From Flavihumibacter sp. ZG627 (GTDB lineage: Bacteria > Bacteroidota > Bacteroidia > Chitinophagales > Chitinophagaceae): 64,000 nucleotides of DNA. The stretch covers positions 124,001-188,000 of the forward strand of contig NZ_JPHF01000003.1 in the NCBI RefSeq assembly GCF_000814325.1, in the 5' to 3' direction. The notes below the pieces were generated by a model. That model was not told the DNA's origin. It saw nothing but the letters and a program-made list of their open reading frames with translations, and made no database searches. Positions 56,327 through 64,000 of the stretch are shown piece after piece (the stretch's first letter is position 1; the number at the start of each line of letters is the position of its first letter). The translations under genes and the position numbers were made by a program.

Positions 56327-57310
56327 ATGCAAGAACAAACAATGACACCAACCATGGCGCCCACCATGGCAGCAGGTAATGCCCATAAGGACATACCCGG
56401 CAATCCATCCACCGCCAAAAGCAGTGCGGTAAAACTGAACGACCGGAGCAATGGAAAACCACTGCGGGTGATGAGTGAGGACGATTGGAATTTCTGGATC
56501 CACAATGGCTATATCGTTATCAAAAATGCGGTTCCGAGAGAGCAGGCATTGGCAACAGCAGCGTTTCTTTGGGAGTTTGAAGAGAAGAAAGCTGATGACC
56601 CTTCAACCTGGTATACAGCCCCCCGGGCAGAGATGCAAATGAAAGAGCTCACCAATACGGGTATGGTGGAAGTATATAATAACCAGGCACTCTGGAATAA
56701 CCGACAGATGCAGCGGGTTTATGATGCCTTCGTTGATATATGGGGAACAGAAAAATTATGGGTCACTATCGACAGGGCAAACCTGAATTTTCCTATTCGT
56801 CCGGGGTTTGAATACAAGGGCTTTATCCATTGGGATTATGATCCGGAAACAAAGCCGGTGAATGTGCAGGGGGTGCTGGCATTGGCCGACCAGGATGATG
56901 AGAATATGGGAGGCTTTCAGTGCATACCGGAGCTGTTCCGAACCTATGATACATGGAAGCTTAGCCAACCGGAAGACAGGAATCGCTTCAGGCCCGATAC
57001 AACAGGCTTTGAACCCGTAAAGGTAAAAATGCAGGCCGGTGATCTGCTGATATTCAATAGCCTGCAACCACATGGCATCAGGCCCAATAACAGTGAGAAC
57101 AAAGTTCGGATTGCACAATACATTTCCATGATGCCGGCCGAAGAAGATAATGAAGCATTACTTCAGTGGAGGATAGCCTCCTGGAGAGACAGGATCGCAC
57201 CCGAGGGTTATGCCTTCCCTGGTGATCCACGTAATTGGGAACAAACAAAATATGGTACGGCAGAATTGACGGGGCTGGGAAAGAAACTATTGGGAATAGA
57301 AAAATGGTAA
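56327..57310 (+). CDS. Phytanoyl-CoA dioxygenase-family protein
   Basis: 327 aa. A short, Thr/Met/Ala-rich N-terminus (~1-40) precedes the Fe(II)/2-oxoglutarate oxygenase core. The iron ligands are HWDYD (His and Asp in KGFIHWDYDPE) and a distal His in NSLQPHGIRPNN, with the Arg of the co-substrate site close by. PhyH proteins hydroxylate small molecules. The substrate here is unknown. Its stop codon overlaps the start of the aldo-keto reductase, so the two probably act in one short pathway. Confidence 0.88.
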   Translation: MQEQTMTPTMAPTMAAGNAHKDIPGNPSTAKSSAVKLNDRSNGKPLRVMSEDDWNFWIHNGYIVIKNAVPREQALATAAFLWEFEEKKADDPSTWYTAPRAEMQMKELTNTGMVEVYNNQALWNNRQMQRVYDAFVDIWGTEKLWVTIDRANLNFPIRPGFEYKGFIHWDYDPETKPVNVQGVLALADQDDENMGGFQCIPELFRTYDTWKLSQPEDRNRFRPDTTGFEPVKVKMQAGDLLIFNSLQPHGIRPNNSENKVRIAQYISMMPAEEDNEALLQWRIASWRDRIAPEGYAFPGDPRNWEQTKYGTAELTGLGKKLLGIEKW

Positions 57311-58131
57311 GCAATACAAACCAACCATACACCACGCTCAGCAATGGCATTGGAATGCCGTTGCTGGGCCTTGGTGTTTATGATATGCATGGCCATGAAG
57401 CGGAGCAGGCTGTTCAGGATGCTTTGGAAATTGGTTACCGGCTTTTTGATACAGCATCATTATATGACAATGAAAATGAAATCGGGAATGCATTGCGGAA
57501 CAGCAGCATTCCTCGGGAAGATATTTTTGTGACAACAAAACTCGGTAATGATGATCATGGTTATGATGCTGCCCTCCGGGCTTTTGAAAAGAGCCTGGTA
57601 AAATTGCAAATGGATTATGTAGATCTGTACCTGGTACACTGGCCGGTAAAGGGTCAAAGAAAAGAAAGCTGGAAGGCGTTGGAGAAACTATACAATGATA
57701 AACGGGTAAGGGCCATAGGTGTCGCCAACTACTCTATAGAATTTTTGGATGAACTGGAAACATACGCCACTATCACTCCCATGCTCAACCAGGTTGAATT
57801 TACACCATGGTTATTCCAGGGTGAACTCCTGCAATACTGCCAAAACAGAAACATACAGTTGCAATCTTATTCACCTCTTACAAGAGGTCTTAAACTTGGG
57901 GACCCCAGGCTTATTGCGCTGGCCGAAAAATATGATCGTACACCCGCACAAATAGTATTGAGATGGAATTTTGAACATGGAATATCCACGATTCCAAAAT
58001 CTGTAAGCAAAAAGCGACTCAAAGAAAACTTTGAGTCGCTTGCATTCAAAATCTCTGAAGACGATGTTGCACTCATGGACGGTTTCAATGAAAACTTCCG
58101 GATATGTGACAACCCTATGGATATGTTTTAG
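57304..58131 (+). CDS. Aldo-keto reductase
   Basis: 275 aa from the ATG at 57304, which overlaps the PhyH stop codon by 7 nt; an upstream start at 57235 would lie inside PhyH. Family motifs are GIGMPLLGLGVYDM, GYRLFDTASLYDNENEIG (catalytic Asp and Tyr), TTKLGND, YVDLYLVHWP and GVANYSIEFLDEL. It reduces a carbonyl compound with NADPH. The likely substrate is the product or precursor of PhyH. It overlaps the convergent multicopper oxidase by 4 nt. Confidence 0.94.
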   Translation: MVSNTNQPYTTLSNGIGMPLLGLGVYDMHGHEAEQAVQDALEIGYRLFDTASLYDNENEIGNALRNSSIPREDIFVTTKLGNDDHGYDAALRAFEKSLVKLQMDYVDLYLVHWPVKGQRKESWKALEKLYNDKRVRAIGVANYSIEFLDELETYATITPMLNQVEFTPWLFQGELLQYCQNRNIQLQSYSPLTRGLKLGDPRLIALAEKYDRTPAQIVLRWNFEHGISTIPKSVSKKRLKENFESLAFKISEDDVALMDGFNENFRICDNPMDMF

Positions 58132-59519
58132 ATTACTTCGAAGTTTGCCATCATACCCATGTCCTCATGTTCAAGTTTATGACAATGCATCAGGTATACA
58201 CCTTTAAATGCATCAAACCTCACAAGTACTTCTACTGTCTCCCGGTCTTCAAGCAAAACGGTGTCTTTCCATCCTGATTCCCATGGAAACAATTGATTTC
58301 TTCCACCGGTTCTTGAAACGACCTGGAACGATGCTCCGTGAACATGAACAGGATGGGGAGCATTTCCACTGGTTTTAAATATCCATTTTTCGGTTACACC
58401 AAATGGTACTGACCAGTCAATGCGCTCCATATCATATTCCCTACCATTAATCTTACTCATACCATCAAAACTGAACTGCCTGGTTGTAACCGGGTTGGTT
58501 AAAGCTGTTATCACAGAAGAGGTTACAGGAAGTTCCCCCGATATTGTTATACTATTGATCCTGAATTCAAGCAAGTCCCATCCGCTTCTTAAATCGCGTA
58601 ACATAATTGTAGTTCCGTTGGGATAATTCCTGAAATCTATCAGAATATCAGTTCTCTCACCATTGGCCATATCAATCCTGTTCAAATCAACAGACGCGGC
58701 CAGTAGCCCGCCATCGTTACCAATCAGTCGCATGGTGGCATTATTACTGAGTACCAAACCAAATATTCTTGCATTGGCTCCATTTAAAACGCGGAACCTG
58801 TAAACTGATCGTTCAACATTTAAGTATGGGCTACGTGTGCCATTCACCAAGGGGATCTTTCCTATCATTCCACCACTGGATGGTTTATAGGTTAGGTTAT
58901 TATTTCCGTCAAGCGTAGCATCTCTGATAATCAACGGCAATTCATAAGGCCCTGAGGGTAAATTCAATGCTGCTTCTTCTGCATCATTAATGATGAACCC
59001 TCCGCTTTGTCCAAGGTAAACCTGTTTACCGGTAAGCATATGCGGATGGGGATGATAAAAATTCAATGCTGCCCGCTGGTTGATAGTAAAACTATAATTA
59101 TAGGTAAAACCAGGAATTATAGAACTCATCGGCTGGCCATCATTATGATGATCAACGATCATTCCATGCCAATGGGTTATGGTCTCTTCCGGCAGTGAAT
59201 TCTTCAGCTGGATATTTACATTATCACCCTTATTGGCTCTTATCAGCGGCCCTGGAAATTGGCCATTATATGCCCACACATTAGAGATCATCCCACCTCC
59301 AAGGTCACTGGTGGCAAGTTTGGATTCTAATGTAAGCGCAGAAGGCGTTACTGTTGTTGGAAATTTTAAGGGATAGCGAGTTGCAATTGTTCCACCTCCC
59401 CTGGCGGACATCATGTCAATCCCAGCTTCCTGGATGCCCAATTGCTCTTTACGGCAACCCCATAATATTGAAGATCCTGCAGCGGCAGAAAGTAATGAAA
59501 CGAAATCTCTCCTTTTCAT
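58128..59519 (-). CDS. Multicopper oxidase (CueO/CotA/laccase-like)
   Basis: 463 aa. The N-terminus opens MKRRDFVSLLSAAAGSSIL, a twin-arginine-like export signal, then GC, a possible lipid site. All four copper motifs are present: THWHGM, FYHPHPHM, HPVHVHGASF and MHCHKLEHEDMGM. The last includes the type 1 Cys, with Met as the axial ligand. It would oxidise Cu(I), phenols or metal ions with O2 in the periplasm. No copper operon is adjacent, so the substrate is open. Confidence 0.93.
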   Translation of the reverse strand: MKRRDFVSLLSAAAGSSILWGCRKEQLGIQEAGIDMMSARGGGTIATRYPLKFPTTVTPSALTLESKLATSDLGGGMISNVWAYNGQFPGPLIRANKGDNVNIQLKNSLPEETITHWHGMIVDHHNDGQPMSSIIPGFTYNYSFTINQRAALNFYHPHPHMLTGKQVYLGQSGGFIINDAEEAALNLPSGPYELPLIIRDATLDGNNNLTYKPSSGGMIGKIPLVNGTRSPYLNVERSVYRFRVLNGANARIFGLVLSNNATMRLIGNDGGLLAASVDLNRIDMANGERTDILIDFRNYPNGTTIMLRDLRSGWDLLEFRINSITISGELPVTSSVITALTNPVTTRQFSFDGMSKINGREYDMERIDWSVPFGVTEKWIFKTSGNAPHPVHVHGASFQVVSRTGGRNQLFPWESGWKDTVLLEDRETVEVLVRFDAFKGVYLMHCHKLEHEDMGMMANFEVI

Positions 59520-59736
59520 AAAACAAAGTTTAGGGTTATTAAATGTTTTCTAATGGGCTGATATAAAGCAGGAATTGGAGAGTGTATCTGACAGGATATC
59601 GGGACAATTATCCTAAAGATATATATATAATTTTCTAAAATTAATGAGCGTTATATTATTCTTATGTGACAAAAGTCATTGTTTATTAAGTAGAACTGTT
59701 TAGATCATATGTCAAAACACAAGCTCAAAAAATAGT

Positions 59737-61302
59737 TCAGCAACATTCATGATCCAGAATGGCCAGTGTTTTATCATAGAAAGCTTTTGCTCGCTCGGGT
59801 GAGCTTCCAACGCATACAAGTCCAAGTTTTCCAAATTCAGAAAGAGCACCAACCAGGTGAAACATCACACCCTCCTGGGCGGCGCCATCATACATGAGTT
59901 CGTGGTACATGGCGATATCAATGAGGTCATCAGGTGTTAGTCCTTTGTATTTTTCGCTGCTTACATTATCGGATGCGAAATAGTAGCGCTTGCTATTGCT
60001 GGCGGTTATATATGCTCCTCTCTTTGCATCATATTTGCCTCCGGTTAAAAATTGTAGCATCAGGTAAGGGTGGGTGGTGCCGCCTTTTCTCAGATTTATT
60101 TCGATGGCATAATGTTTCCACGATCCATCTGCCTGTTTCACCGAAATAAAATCAATAGCGAATCTTCCAAGGGTTCCTTTCTTTTCCAGAACAACTGCAA
60201 TCTTCAATCCTTCTTCTGCAAGCGTAACGTTATAGGTTTCATCGGCAGGGAAGATTGCACCAATAAAAATCTGTCCATCATCACCACCAAGAACCTGGTC
60301 GTGCGTGCTCACAATATTTATTTCGCGGGTGGGATTGATAACGCATTGCACGGATGGCGACATTTTGATCTCGCCTTCCAGGAACTCTTCCACGATGCCG
60401 CCCATCTCCTGGAACTTTTCAAAAAACATAGCCTGGCTTAGATCTTTGGCAACTGTACTCATCTGCTTTGTGAGCACTGATTCGATATTTTTTTCCAAAG
60501 CATCATCAATAACGAGATCAGCATATTTAAAAACCGCATTGCCATCACCGCTAAATCCATCATTCATTTTGATCACCGCTTTGCGAAGTGATGGATTTCT
60601 GCGTTTAAGTTTAGCAAGTGCTTCAGCAATATCCTGCCTGGTATGAAGGTCTTCATAACCTTCAGGTAACAGAACACCGGCCGCCCTGAAACTCTTCCTG
60701 CTGCCCGATTTGGAGCCTTCGTATAATTTATCAGGATCAGTTCCAAACAATGGAACACCGAGTTGTACTGAAAGAGATTTTTCGAGGTTAGTTACATTGT
60801 AACAAGTTAGATGTGCCACTTCTTTATCTGGAACCAACTTCTTTATCCTTTCCAGCAATCTTGGTCTTTCTAGAATTTTTTGTGTGAGTGGTTTAATGGA
60901 CGCGTCATAACAACTCAGCATGGTAAGCCGCTTCTTAGCATGGTGACCTGTAATACCCGGAAGCAAGTGCAGGTAATAGTCTACAATAGTATCGGCAACC
61001 GGCATGCTGGTTACATATATAAGATTTGTATTAGGCATGCGCAATAACATCAGAAGGCATAACATGCGTTCCTCATAATGCACCACACCTTTGATCTTTG
61101 AAAGGATGTCCTGGTCGAGTGTGAGTGATGGGATGATGATTACGGTTCGTGGCGCAAGTTTATCGGGAAAAATGCTTTCGAATTGCTTGCCGAATTTTTG
61201 CTGGATATCGGAGAACGCGGCATTCTCTTCCGGTGTTCCGGGAGGAGGGCAGTCATCGCATTTAACAAAGGTTTTACCCAGGTGACCGGCAGAAGGCGAC
61301 AT
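59737..61302 (-). CDS. ATP-grasp peptide ligase, PGM1-related
   Basis: 521 aa. The N-terminal half is mixed alpha/beta (TVIIIPSLTLDQDIL; MLCLLMLLRMPNTNLIYVTS). The ATP-grasp region (~185-420) has AVIKMNDGFSGDGNAVF for the phosphate-binding loop and HYAIEINLRKGGTTHP, which carries the metal-binding Glu-x-Asn. The C-terminus matches the PGM1_C arrangement of pheganomycin-type ligases, which join an amino acid to a peptide. It has Cys-rich ends (CDDCPPP and HECC). No biosynthetic partner is next to it, so the product is unknown. Confidence 0.78.
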   Translation of the reverse strand: MSPSAGHLGKTFVKCDDCPPPGTPEENAAFSDIQQKFGKQFESIFPDKLAPRTVIIIPSLTLDQDILSKIKGVVHYEERMLCLLMLLRMPNTNLIYVTSMPVADTIVDYYLHLLPGITGHHAKKRLTMLSCYDASIKPLTQKILERPRLLERIKKLVPDKEVAHLTCYNVTNLEKSLSVQLGVPLFGTDPDKLYEGSKSGSRKSFRAAGVLLPEGYEDLHTRQDIAEALAKLKRRNPSLRKAVIKMNDGFSGDGNAVFKYADLVIDDALEKNIESVLTKQMSTVAKDLSQAMFFEKFQEMGGIVEEFLEGEIKMSPSVQCVINPTREINIVSTHDQVLGGDDGQIFIGAIFPADETYNVTLAEEGLKIAVVLEKKGTLGRFAIDFISVKQADGSWKHYAIEINLRKGGTTHPYLMLQFLTGGKYDAKRGAYITASNSKRYYFASDNVSSEKYKGLTPDDLIDIAMYHELMYDGAAQEGVMFHLVGALSEFGKLGLVCVGSSPERAKAFYDKTLAILDHECC

Positions 61303-61440
61303 ATGCGTTAGTTTGCCTAGAAGTTACAAAAAAGAGCGCATTCCACATTACGAACTCCACAGGTGATTGTCAAGTTTTAATGCCTGAAAACAATGTGAGG
61401 GATATCTTGTTTAAGACTGTACTTCGAAACCTTCAAAACA

Positions 61441-62457
61441 ATGAACAGGAAATTATCATCTATACCTTTTTCAATACTTGATCTTGCCACTATACACCAG
61501 GGCGATATGAATGCCGGTAATGCCTTCAGGAGAAGCCTGGAGATGGCGCAAACGGCTGAGCTGCTGGGTTATACGCGCTATTGGTTTGCGGAACACCACA
61601 ATATGGAAAGTGTAGCCTCGGCAGCTACGTCGGTATTGATCGGGTATGTTGCAGGCAGAACAAACAGCATCAGGGTGGGGTCGGGGGGTATCATGTTGCC
61701 CAACCACTCACCTTTGGTTATTGCAGAGCAGTTTGGAACGCTCGAAACATTATATCCCGGGCGAATTGACCTCGGCATTGGCCGTGCGCCGGGAACTGAC
61801 CCGGTAACCTCTCATGCGTTGAGAAGAAGTCTAAAAGGGGATATCAATGAATTTCCGTCGGATGTGGTTGAGCTGATCAATTACCTCGGTGATGCAGATC
61901 CCCAGGCAAAAGTGAGGGCTATACCCGGACAGGGAACAAAAGTTCCGGTATGGCTTCTGGGGTCAAGCACCTATAGCGCACAGCTGGCAGGTATGCTTGG
62001 CCTCCCATTTGCCTTTGCCTCCCATTTTGCGCCAGCCCAGTTAATGGACGCCCTTCAGGTTTATCGCAGCCATTTCAAACCCTCGACCTTTCTTAAAGAG
62101 CCTTATGCAATGGCTTGTGTCAATATCATTGCGGCCGGAACCGATGAAGAAGCAGAGTTCCTCGCCAGCTCATTTTACCAGTTAGCACTGGGATTATTCC
62201 GTAATGACCGCAGGCCTTTGGCGCCGCCTGTCAGAAGTATGGAAGGCATCTGGACTGAGCCGGAAAGAAATGCCGTGATGCATATGCTCACTTATTCATT
62301 CAGAGGGAGTAAAACAACTGTTTCCGGATCATTGCAGGCTTTCCTTGATAAGACCGGTGTGGATGAGATCATGGCGGCTACCTATGTACATGATATGGGG
62401 GCAAGAAAAATGTCGATGGAACTGGTGGCATCAATCTTCAGCCAAGGTGCTGGATAA
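61441..62457 (+). CDS. LLM-class flavin-dependent oxidoreductase
   Basis: 338 aa luciferase-like monooxygenase. Conserved segments are [44 protein letters not shown] and [27 protein letters not shown]. The MsnO8/YhbW-like subgroup has the same GRAPGTD motif. It uses reduced flavin to oxidise an unknown substrate. The next feature is tRNA-Val, 20 nt downstream. Confidence 0.92.
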   Translation: MNRKLSSIPFSILDLATIHQGDMNAGNAFRRSLEMAQTAELLGYTRYWFAEHHNMESVASAATSVLIGYVAGRTNSIRVGSGGIMLPNHSPLVIAEQFGTLETLYPGRIDLGIGRAPGTDPVTSHALRRSLKGDINEFPSDVVELINYLGDADPQAKVRAIPGQGTKVPVWLLGSSTYSAQLAGMLGLPFAFASHFAPAQLMDALQVYRSHFKPSTFLKEPYAMACVNIIAAGTDEEAEFLASSFYQLALGLFRNDRRPLAPPVRSMEGIWTEPERNAVMHMLTYSFRGSKTTVSGSLQAFLDKTGVDEIMAATYVHDMGARKMSMELVASIFSQGAG

Positions 62458-62462
62458 GTTTA

Positions 62463-62470
62463 TTAATTTG
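62463..62470 (+). promoter_or_regulatory. Possible tRNA-Val promoter, -7 element
   Basis: TTAATTTG, one base off TAnnTTTG, ends 7 nt before the tRNA. Cotranscription with the upstream gene is also possible. Confidence 0.3.
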
Positions 62471-62477
62471 CATACCC

Positions 62478-62551
62478 GGAATGTTAGCTCAGCTGGTTAG
62501 AGTATTACCTTGACATGGTAGGGGTCGGCGGTTCGAATCCGCCACATTCCA
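62478..62551 (+). tRNA. tRNA-Val (anticodon GAC)
   Basis: 74 nt. The acceptor stem GGAATGT/ACATTCC pairs over 7 bp, the D-stem is GCTC/GAGT, the anticodon loop TTGACAT gives GAC, the T-stem is GGCGG/CCGCC with loop TTCGAAT, and the discriminator is A. CCA is not encoded, as the next bases are CTT. Confidence 0.96.
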
Positions 62552-62611
62552 CTTAAATTAGAAAGATCAATTCTTTTCCCTTATTTTAATTATTCAATAA
62601 TTTATATCACT

Positions 62612-62938
62612 ATGGGAAAATTTGTCATTAAAAAAGGAAAAGACGATCAGTTCTATTTCAGCCTGAAAGCAGGCAATGGTGAAAGGATACTCGGCAGTGA
62701 AGGTTACACCACTCTACCCGCTTGCAATAACGGGATTGAATCAGTTAAGTCAAATGCATCTAATGATGCCCGTTATGAACGCAAAACTGCCGCCAATGGC
62801 AAACATTATTTCATACTGAAGGCTGGTAATGGACAAGTAATTGGAAACAGTGAAATGTATGAAACCGCATCGAGCCGTGATAACGGAATAGAATCAGTGA
62901 AAAAGAATGCGGCTGAGGCACCTACAGAAATGGAGTAA
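62612..62938 (+). CDS. YegP-type protein with two DUF1508 repeats
   Basis: 108 aa. Two tandem repeats of ~50 residues (~3-50 and ~53-101) each have the pattern K-G-D-FYFSLKAGNG or GKHYFILKAGNG, then YET/YTT and NGIESVK-NA. This is the DUF1508/YegP fold, a small beta-alpha unit of unknown role. It may have arisen by internal duplication. It lies 60 nt after tRNA-Val and is followed by a large palindrome. Confidence 0.92.
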   Translation: MGKFVIKKGKDDQFYFSLKAGNGERILGSEGYTTLPACNNGIESVKSNASNDARYERKTAANGKHYFILKAGNGQVIGNSEMYETASSRDNGIESVKKNAAEAPTEME

Positions 62939-62957
62939 TATAAAGTTACCCGTAACA

Positions 62958-63007
62958 GCATCTGCCCGCCTACTCTGGCCTAACGGCCAGTTTCGGCGGG
63001 CAGATGC
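62958..63007. repeat. Compound palindrome (REP-like or bidirectional hairpin)
   Basis: Outer 13-bp arms GCATCTGCCCGCC (62958-62970) and GGCGGGCAGATGC (62995-63007) are perfect. Inside them lies a second stem, CTGGCC-TAAC-GGCCAG (62975-62990), separated by 4-nt linkers. It abuts the stop codon of the convergent gene. No T-run follows on either strand, so an extragenic repeat is as likely as a terminator. Confidence 0.6.
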
Positions 63008-63634
63008 CTAGTTTGAAATACTAACAGCCTTCCGTACATATGCCTTATCAAGCAACTGGCGTATCATAAAATCAGCTACATCGGCCTTTGAAATTTTAAG
63101 GCTAAGCGCTTTGTATTTGCCATCAAAGCCAATTTTATAGGAATTGGTAAGGGCACCATCCATTAATGCGGCGGGCCTTACAAGGGTATAATCAAGCCCG
63201 CTTTTCAAAACATAGTTTTCCTGCAGATTGTGATCTTTAAATGCCTTCCGGAGCAGCATACCGAACATAATATGTTTCCAGATAAAATTAAGGTTGCCGT
63301 AACTCTCACCCATCCCAAGTGTGGTTTGGCATACAAGCCGCCTTATTCCCGAACTTTTCATGGCCTCAATGATATTGCTTGTTCCCACCGCCCTTATCTT
63401 TCCAGCCTTGCCATCACCCAGCGCACAAAGAACAGCATCATGGCCCGTAATAGCATTTTCTACTTCTTCCGGTTTGCGTACATCGCCCATGTAAATTGTT
63501 AATCTCTCGTTGCGAAGATGTTCGAGCTTTGCCGGATCGCGTACAAACGCCGTAATAGTATGACCATTAAATAAAGACTGTTTCACCAGCTCCTTTCCTA
63601 CGGAGCCAGTAGCACCAAAAATTACCAGTTTCAT
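63008..63634 (-). CDS. NAD(P)-binding oxidoreductase (NmrA/SDR-like)
   Basis: 208 aa. The N-terminal motif is LVIFGATGSVGKELVKQS (GxxGxxG), followed by a FVRDP loop after beta2 and YMGDVRKPEEV. A YTLVRPAALMDG segment lies in the C-terminal half. It belongs to the atypical SDR group of NAD(P)H-binding proteins related to biliverdin reductase B/NmrA. The canonical YxxxK is not obvious. The AraC-type gene lies upstream on the same strand, 75 nt away. Confidence 0.88.
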   Translation of the reverse strand: MKLVIFGATGSVGKELVKQSLFNGHTITAFVRDPAKLEHLRNERLTIYMGDVRKPEEVENAITGHDAVLCALGDGKAGKIRAVGTSNIIEAMKSSGIRRLVCQTTLGMGESYGNLNFIWKHIMFGMLLRKAFKDHNLQENYVLKSGLDYTLVRPAALMDGALTNSYKIGFDGKYKALSLKISKADVADFMIRQLLDKAYVRKAVSISN

Positions 63635-63709
63635 TTTGACTTGTTTTAAATGTATTCAGCAAAGTTGAAACCGGCTTGTTGCAAAAAATAGAACAAATGC
63701 GTCAGTTGT

Positions 63710-64000
63710 TCAAAGCTGGAATGCTTTAGGAGTTTTACCAGTGAACGCTTTGAATACCCTTATAAAATGTGACTGATCTGAAAAGCCGTTCTCATAAACT
63801 ATATCAGTAAGCCTCTTATAGTCTTTAACAGTTAACTGTTTCAGTGATGACTGGAACTGTATTATCCGGGCAAACTGTTTTGGTGATAAACCCGTTTCAA
63901 TAAGAAATCTTCGTTCAAACGTACGGATCGCAAGCCTGATTTTCTCAGCAACAGATTGAATACTCTCCTGCCCTTTACTTGCAATGATCATCTCTATGGC
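63710..64000 (-). CDS. AraC-family regulator, C-terminal HTH, cut by window edge
   Basis: The frame is open to the right end, so the true start lies beyond the window. Visible is the AraC HTH domain: IQSVAEKIRLAIRTFERRFLIETGLSPKQF in the first half and DIVYENGFSDQSHFIRVFKAFTGKTPKAF in the second. It probably controls the NAD(P)-binding oxidoreductase encoded 75 nt downstream. Confidence 0.85.
   Translation of the reverse strand, partial: AIEMIIASKGQESIQSVAEKIRLAIRTFERRFLIETGLSPKQFARIIQFQSSLKQLTVKDYKRLTDIVYENGFSDQSHFIRVFKAFTGKTPKAFQL

Noticed and set aside
1-64000. CRISPR arrays, prophage, insertion sequences, rRNA and classical riboswitches
   Set aside because: I saw no regularly spaced repeats, transposase, integrase or phage structural gene, no rRNA, and no leader matching a riboswitch class I know.

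Overview
The window looks like a chromosomal stretch of a Bacteroidetes (Bacteroidota) bacterium, most likely of the Chitinophagaceae. The evidence is the run of promoters of the Bacteroidetes -7 type (TAnnTTTG) in front of several genes, a Rho factor with a long low-complexity insertion, and many families common in that group: PadR-PspC pair, PGM1-like ligase, WGR/DUF4011 helicase and PD40-amidohydrolase fusion. There is no phage, insertion sequence, rRNA or CRISPR array. One tRNA (Val, GAC) is present.

Layout. 1-5.6 kb: housekeeping genes (mnmH, rho, ldhA, asnS). 5.6-12.1 kb: a six-gene minus-strand operon in which every junction overlaps by 4-8 nt (lipoprotein hydrolase, two GT-C-type membrane proteins, two family-2 glycosyltransferases, a DUF2304 membrane protein), probably building a surface glycan or glycolipid. 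12.1-18 kb: an Fe(II)/2-oxoglutarate-type oxygenase, a secreted 1178-residue beta-propeller/amidohydrolase fusion, and a FadL-type outer-membrane protein with a perfect CRP-like palindrome upstream. 18.3-21.9 kb: PadR repressor and PspC envelope-stress protein behind a promoter with an operator-like repeat and a long 5' UTR hairpin, then an orphan NarL-type regulator.

21.9-26 kb: gpsA, a HAD-GT20 fusion and a second HAD phosphatase. The GT20 half reads like glucosylglycerol-phosphate synthase rather than trehalose-phosphate synthase, and gpsA supplies its acceptor, so this is probably a compatible-solute operon. 26-33.6 kb: gcvT, an MscS channel, a ChbG-like deacetylase, a SRPBCC protein, comB, a GNAT enzyme and feoB. 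33.6-37.5 kb: a complete arsenic operon (arsR, arsM, arsN2, acr3, arsC, thioredoxin-like protein) with an ArsR operator palindrome. 37.6-47.2 kb: an M24 peptidase, a PIF1-like helicase, ssb, a zinc-ribbon protein, a PEGA-repeat protein, an AraC regulator and small unknowns. 47.2-48 kb: a gene-poor stretch with decayed gene pieces.

48-56.2 kb: the most unusual region. A 1815-residue protein joins a kinase-like N-terminus, a DUF4011 region, an interrupted superfamily-1 helicase, a nuclease-like domain that lacks key acidic residues and a WGR domain. It lies 15 nt behind an M48-type metallopeptidase, with a RimJ-type acetyltransferase and an AraC regulator upstream on the same strand. This is a candidate conflict/defence or RNA-surveillance module. 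56.3-64 kb: a translationally coupled dioxygenase/aldo-keto reductase pair, a multicopper oxidase, a PGM1-like ATP-grasp ligase, an LLM flavin oxidoreductase, tRNA-Val, a YegP-type protein, a palindromic element, an NAD(P)-binding oxidoreductase and the C-terminal end of an AraC regulator cut by the window edge.
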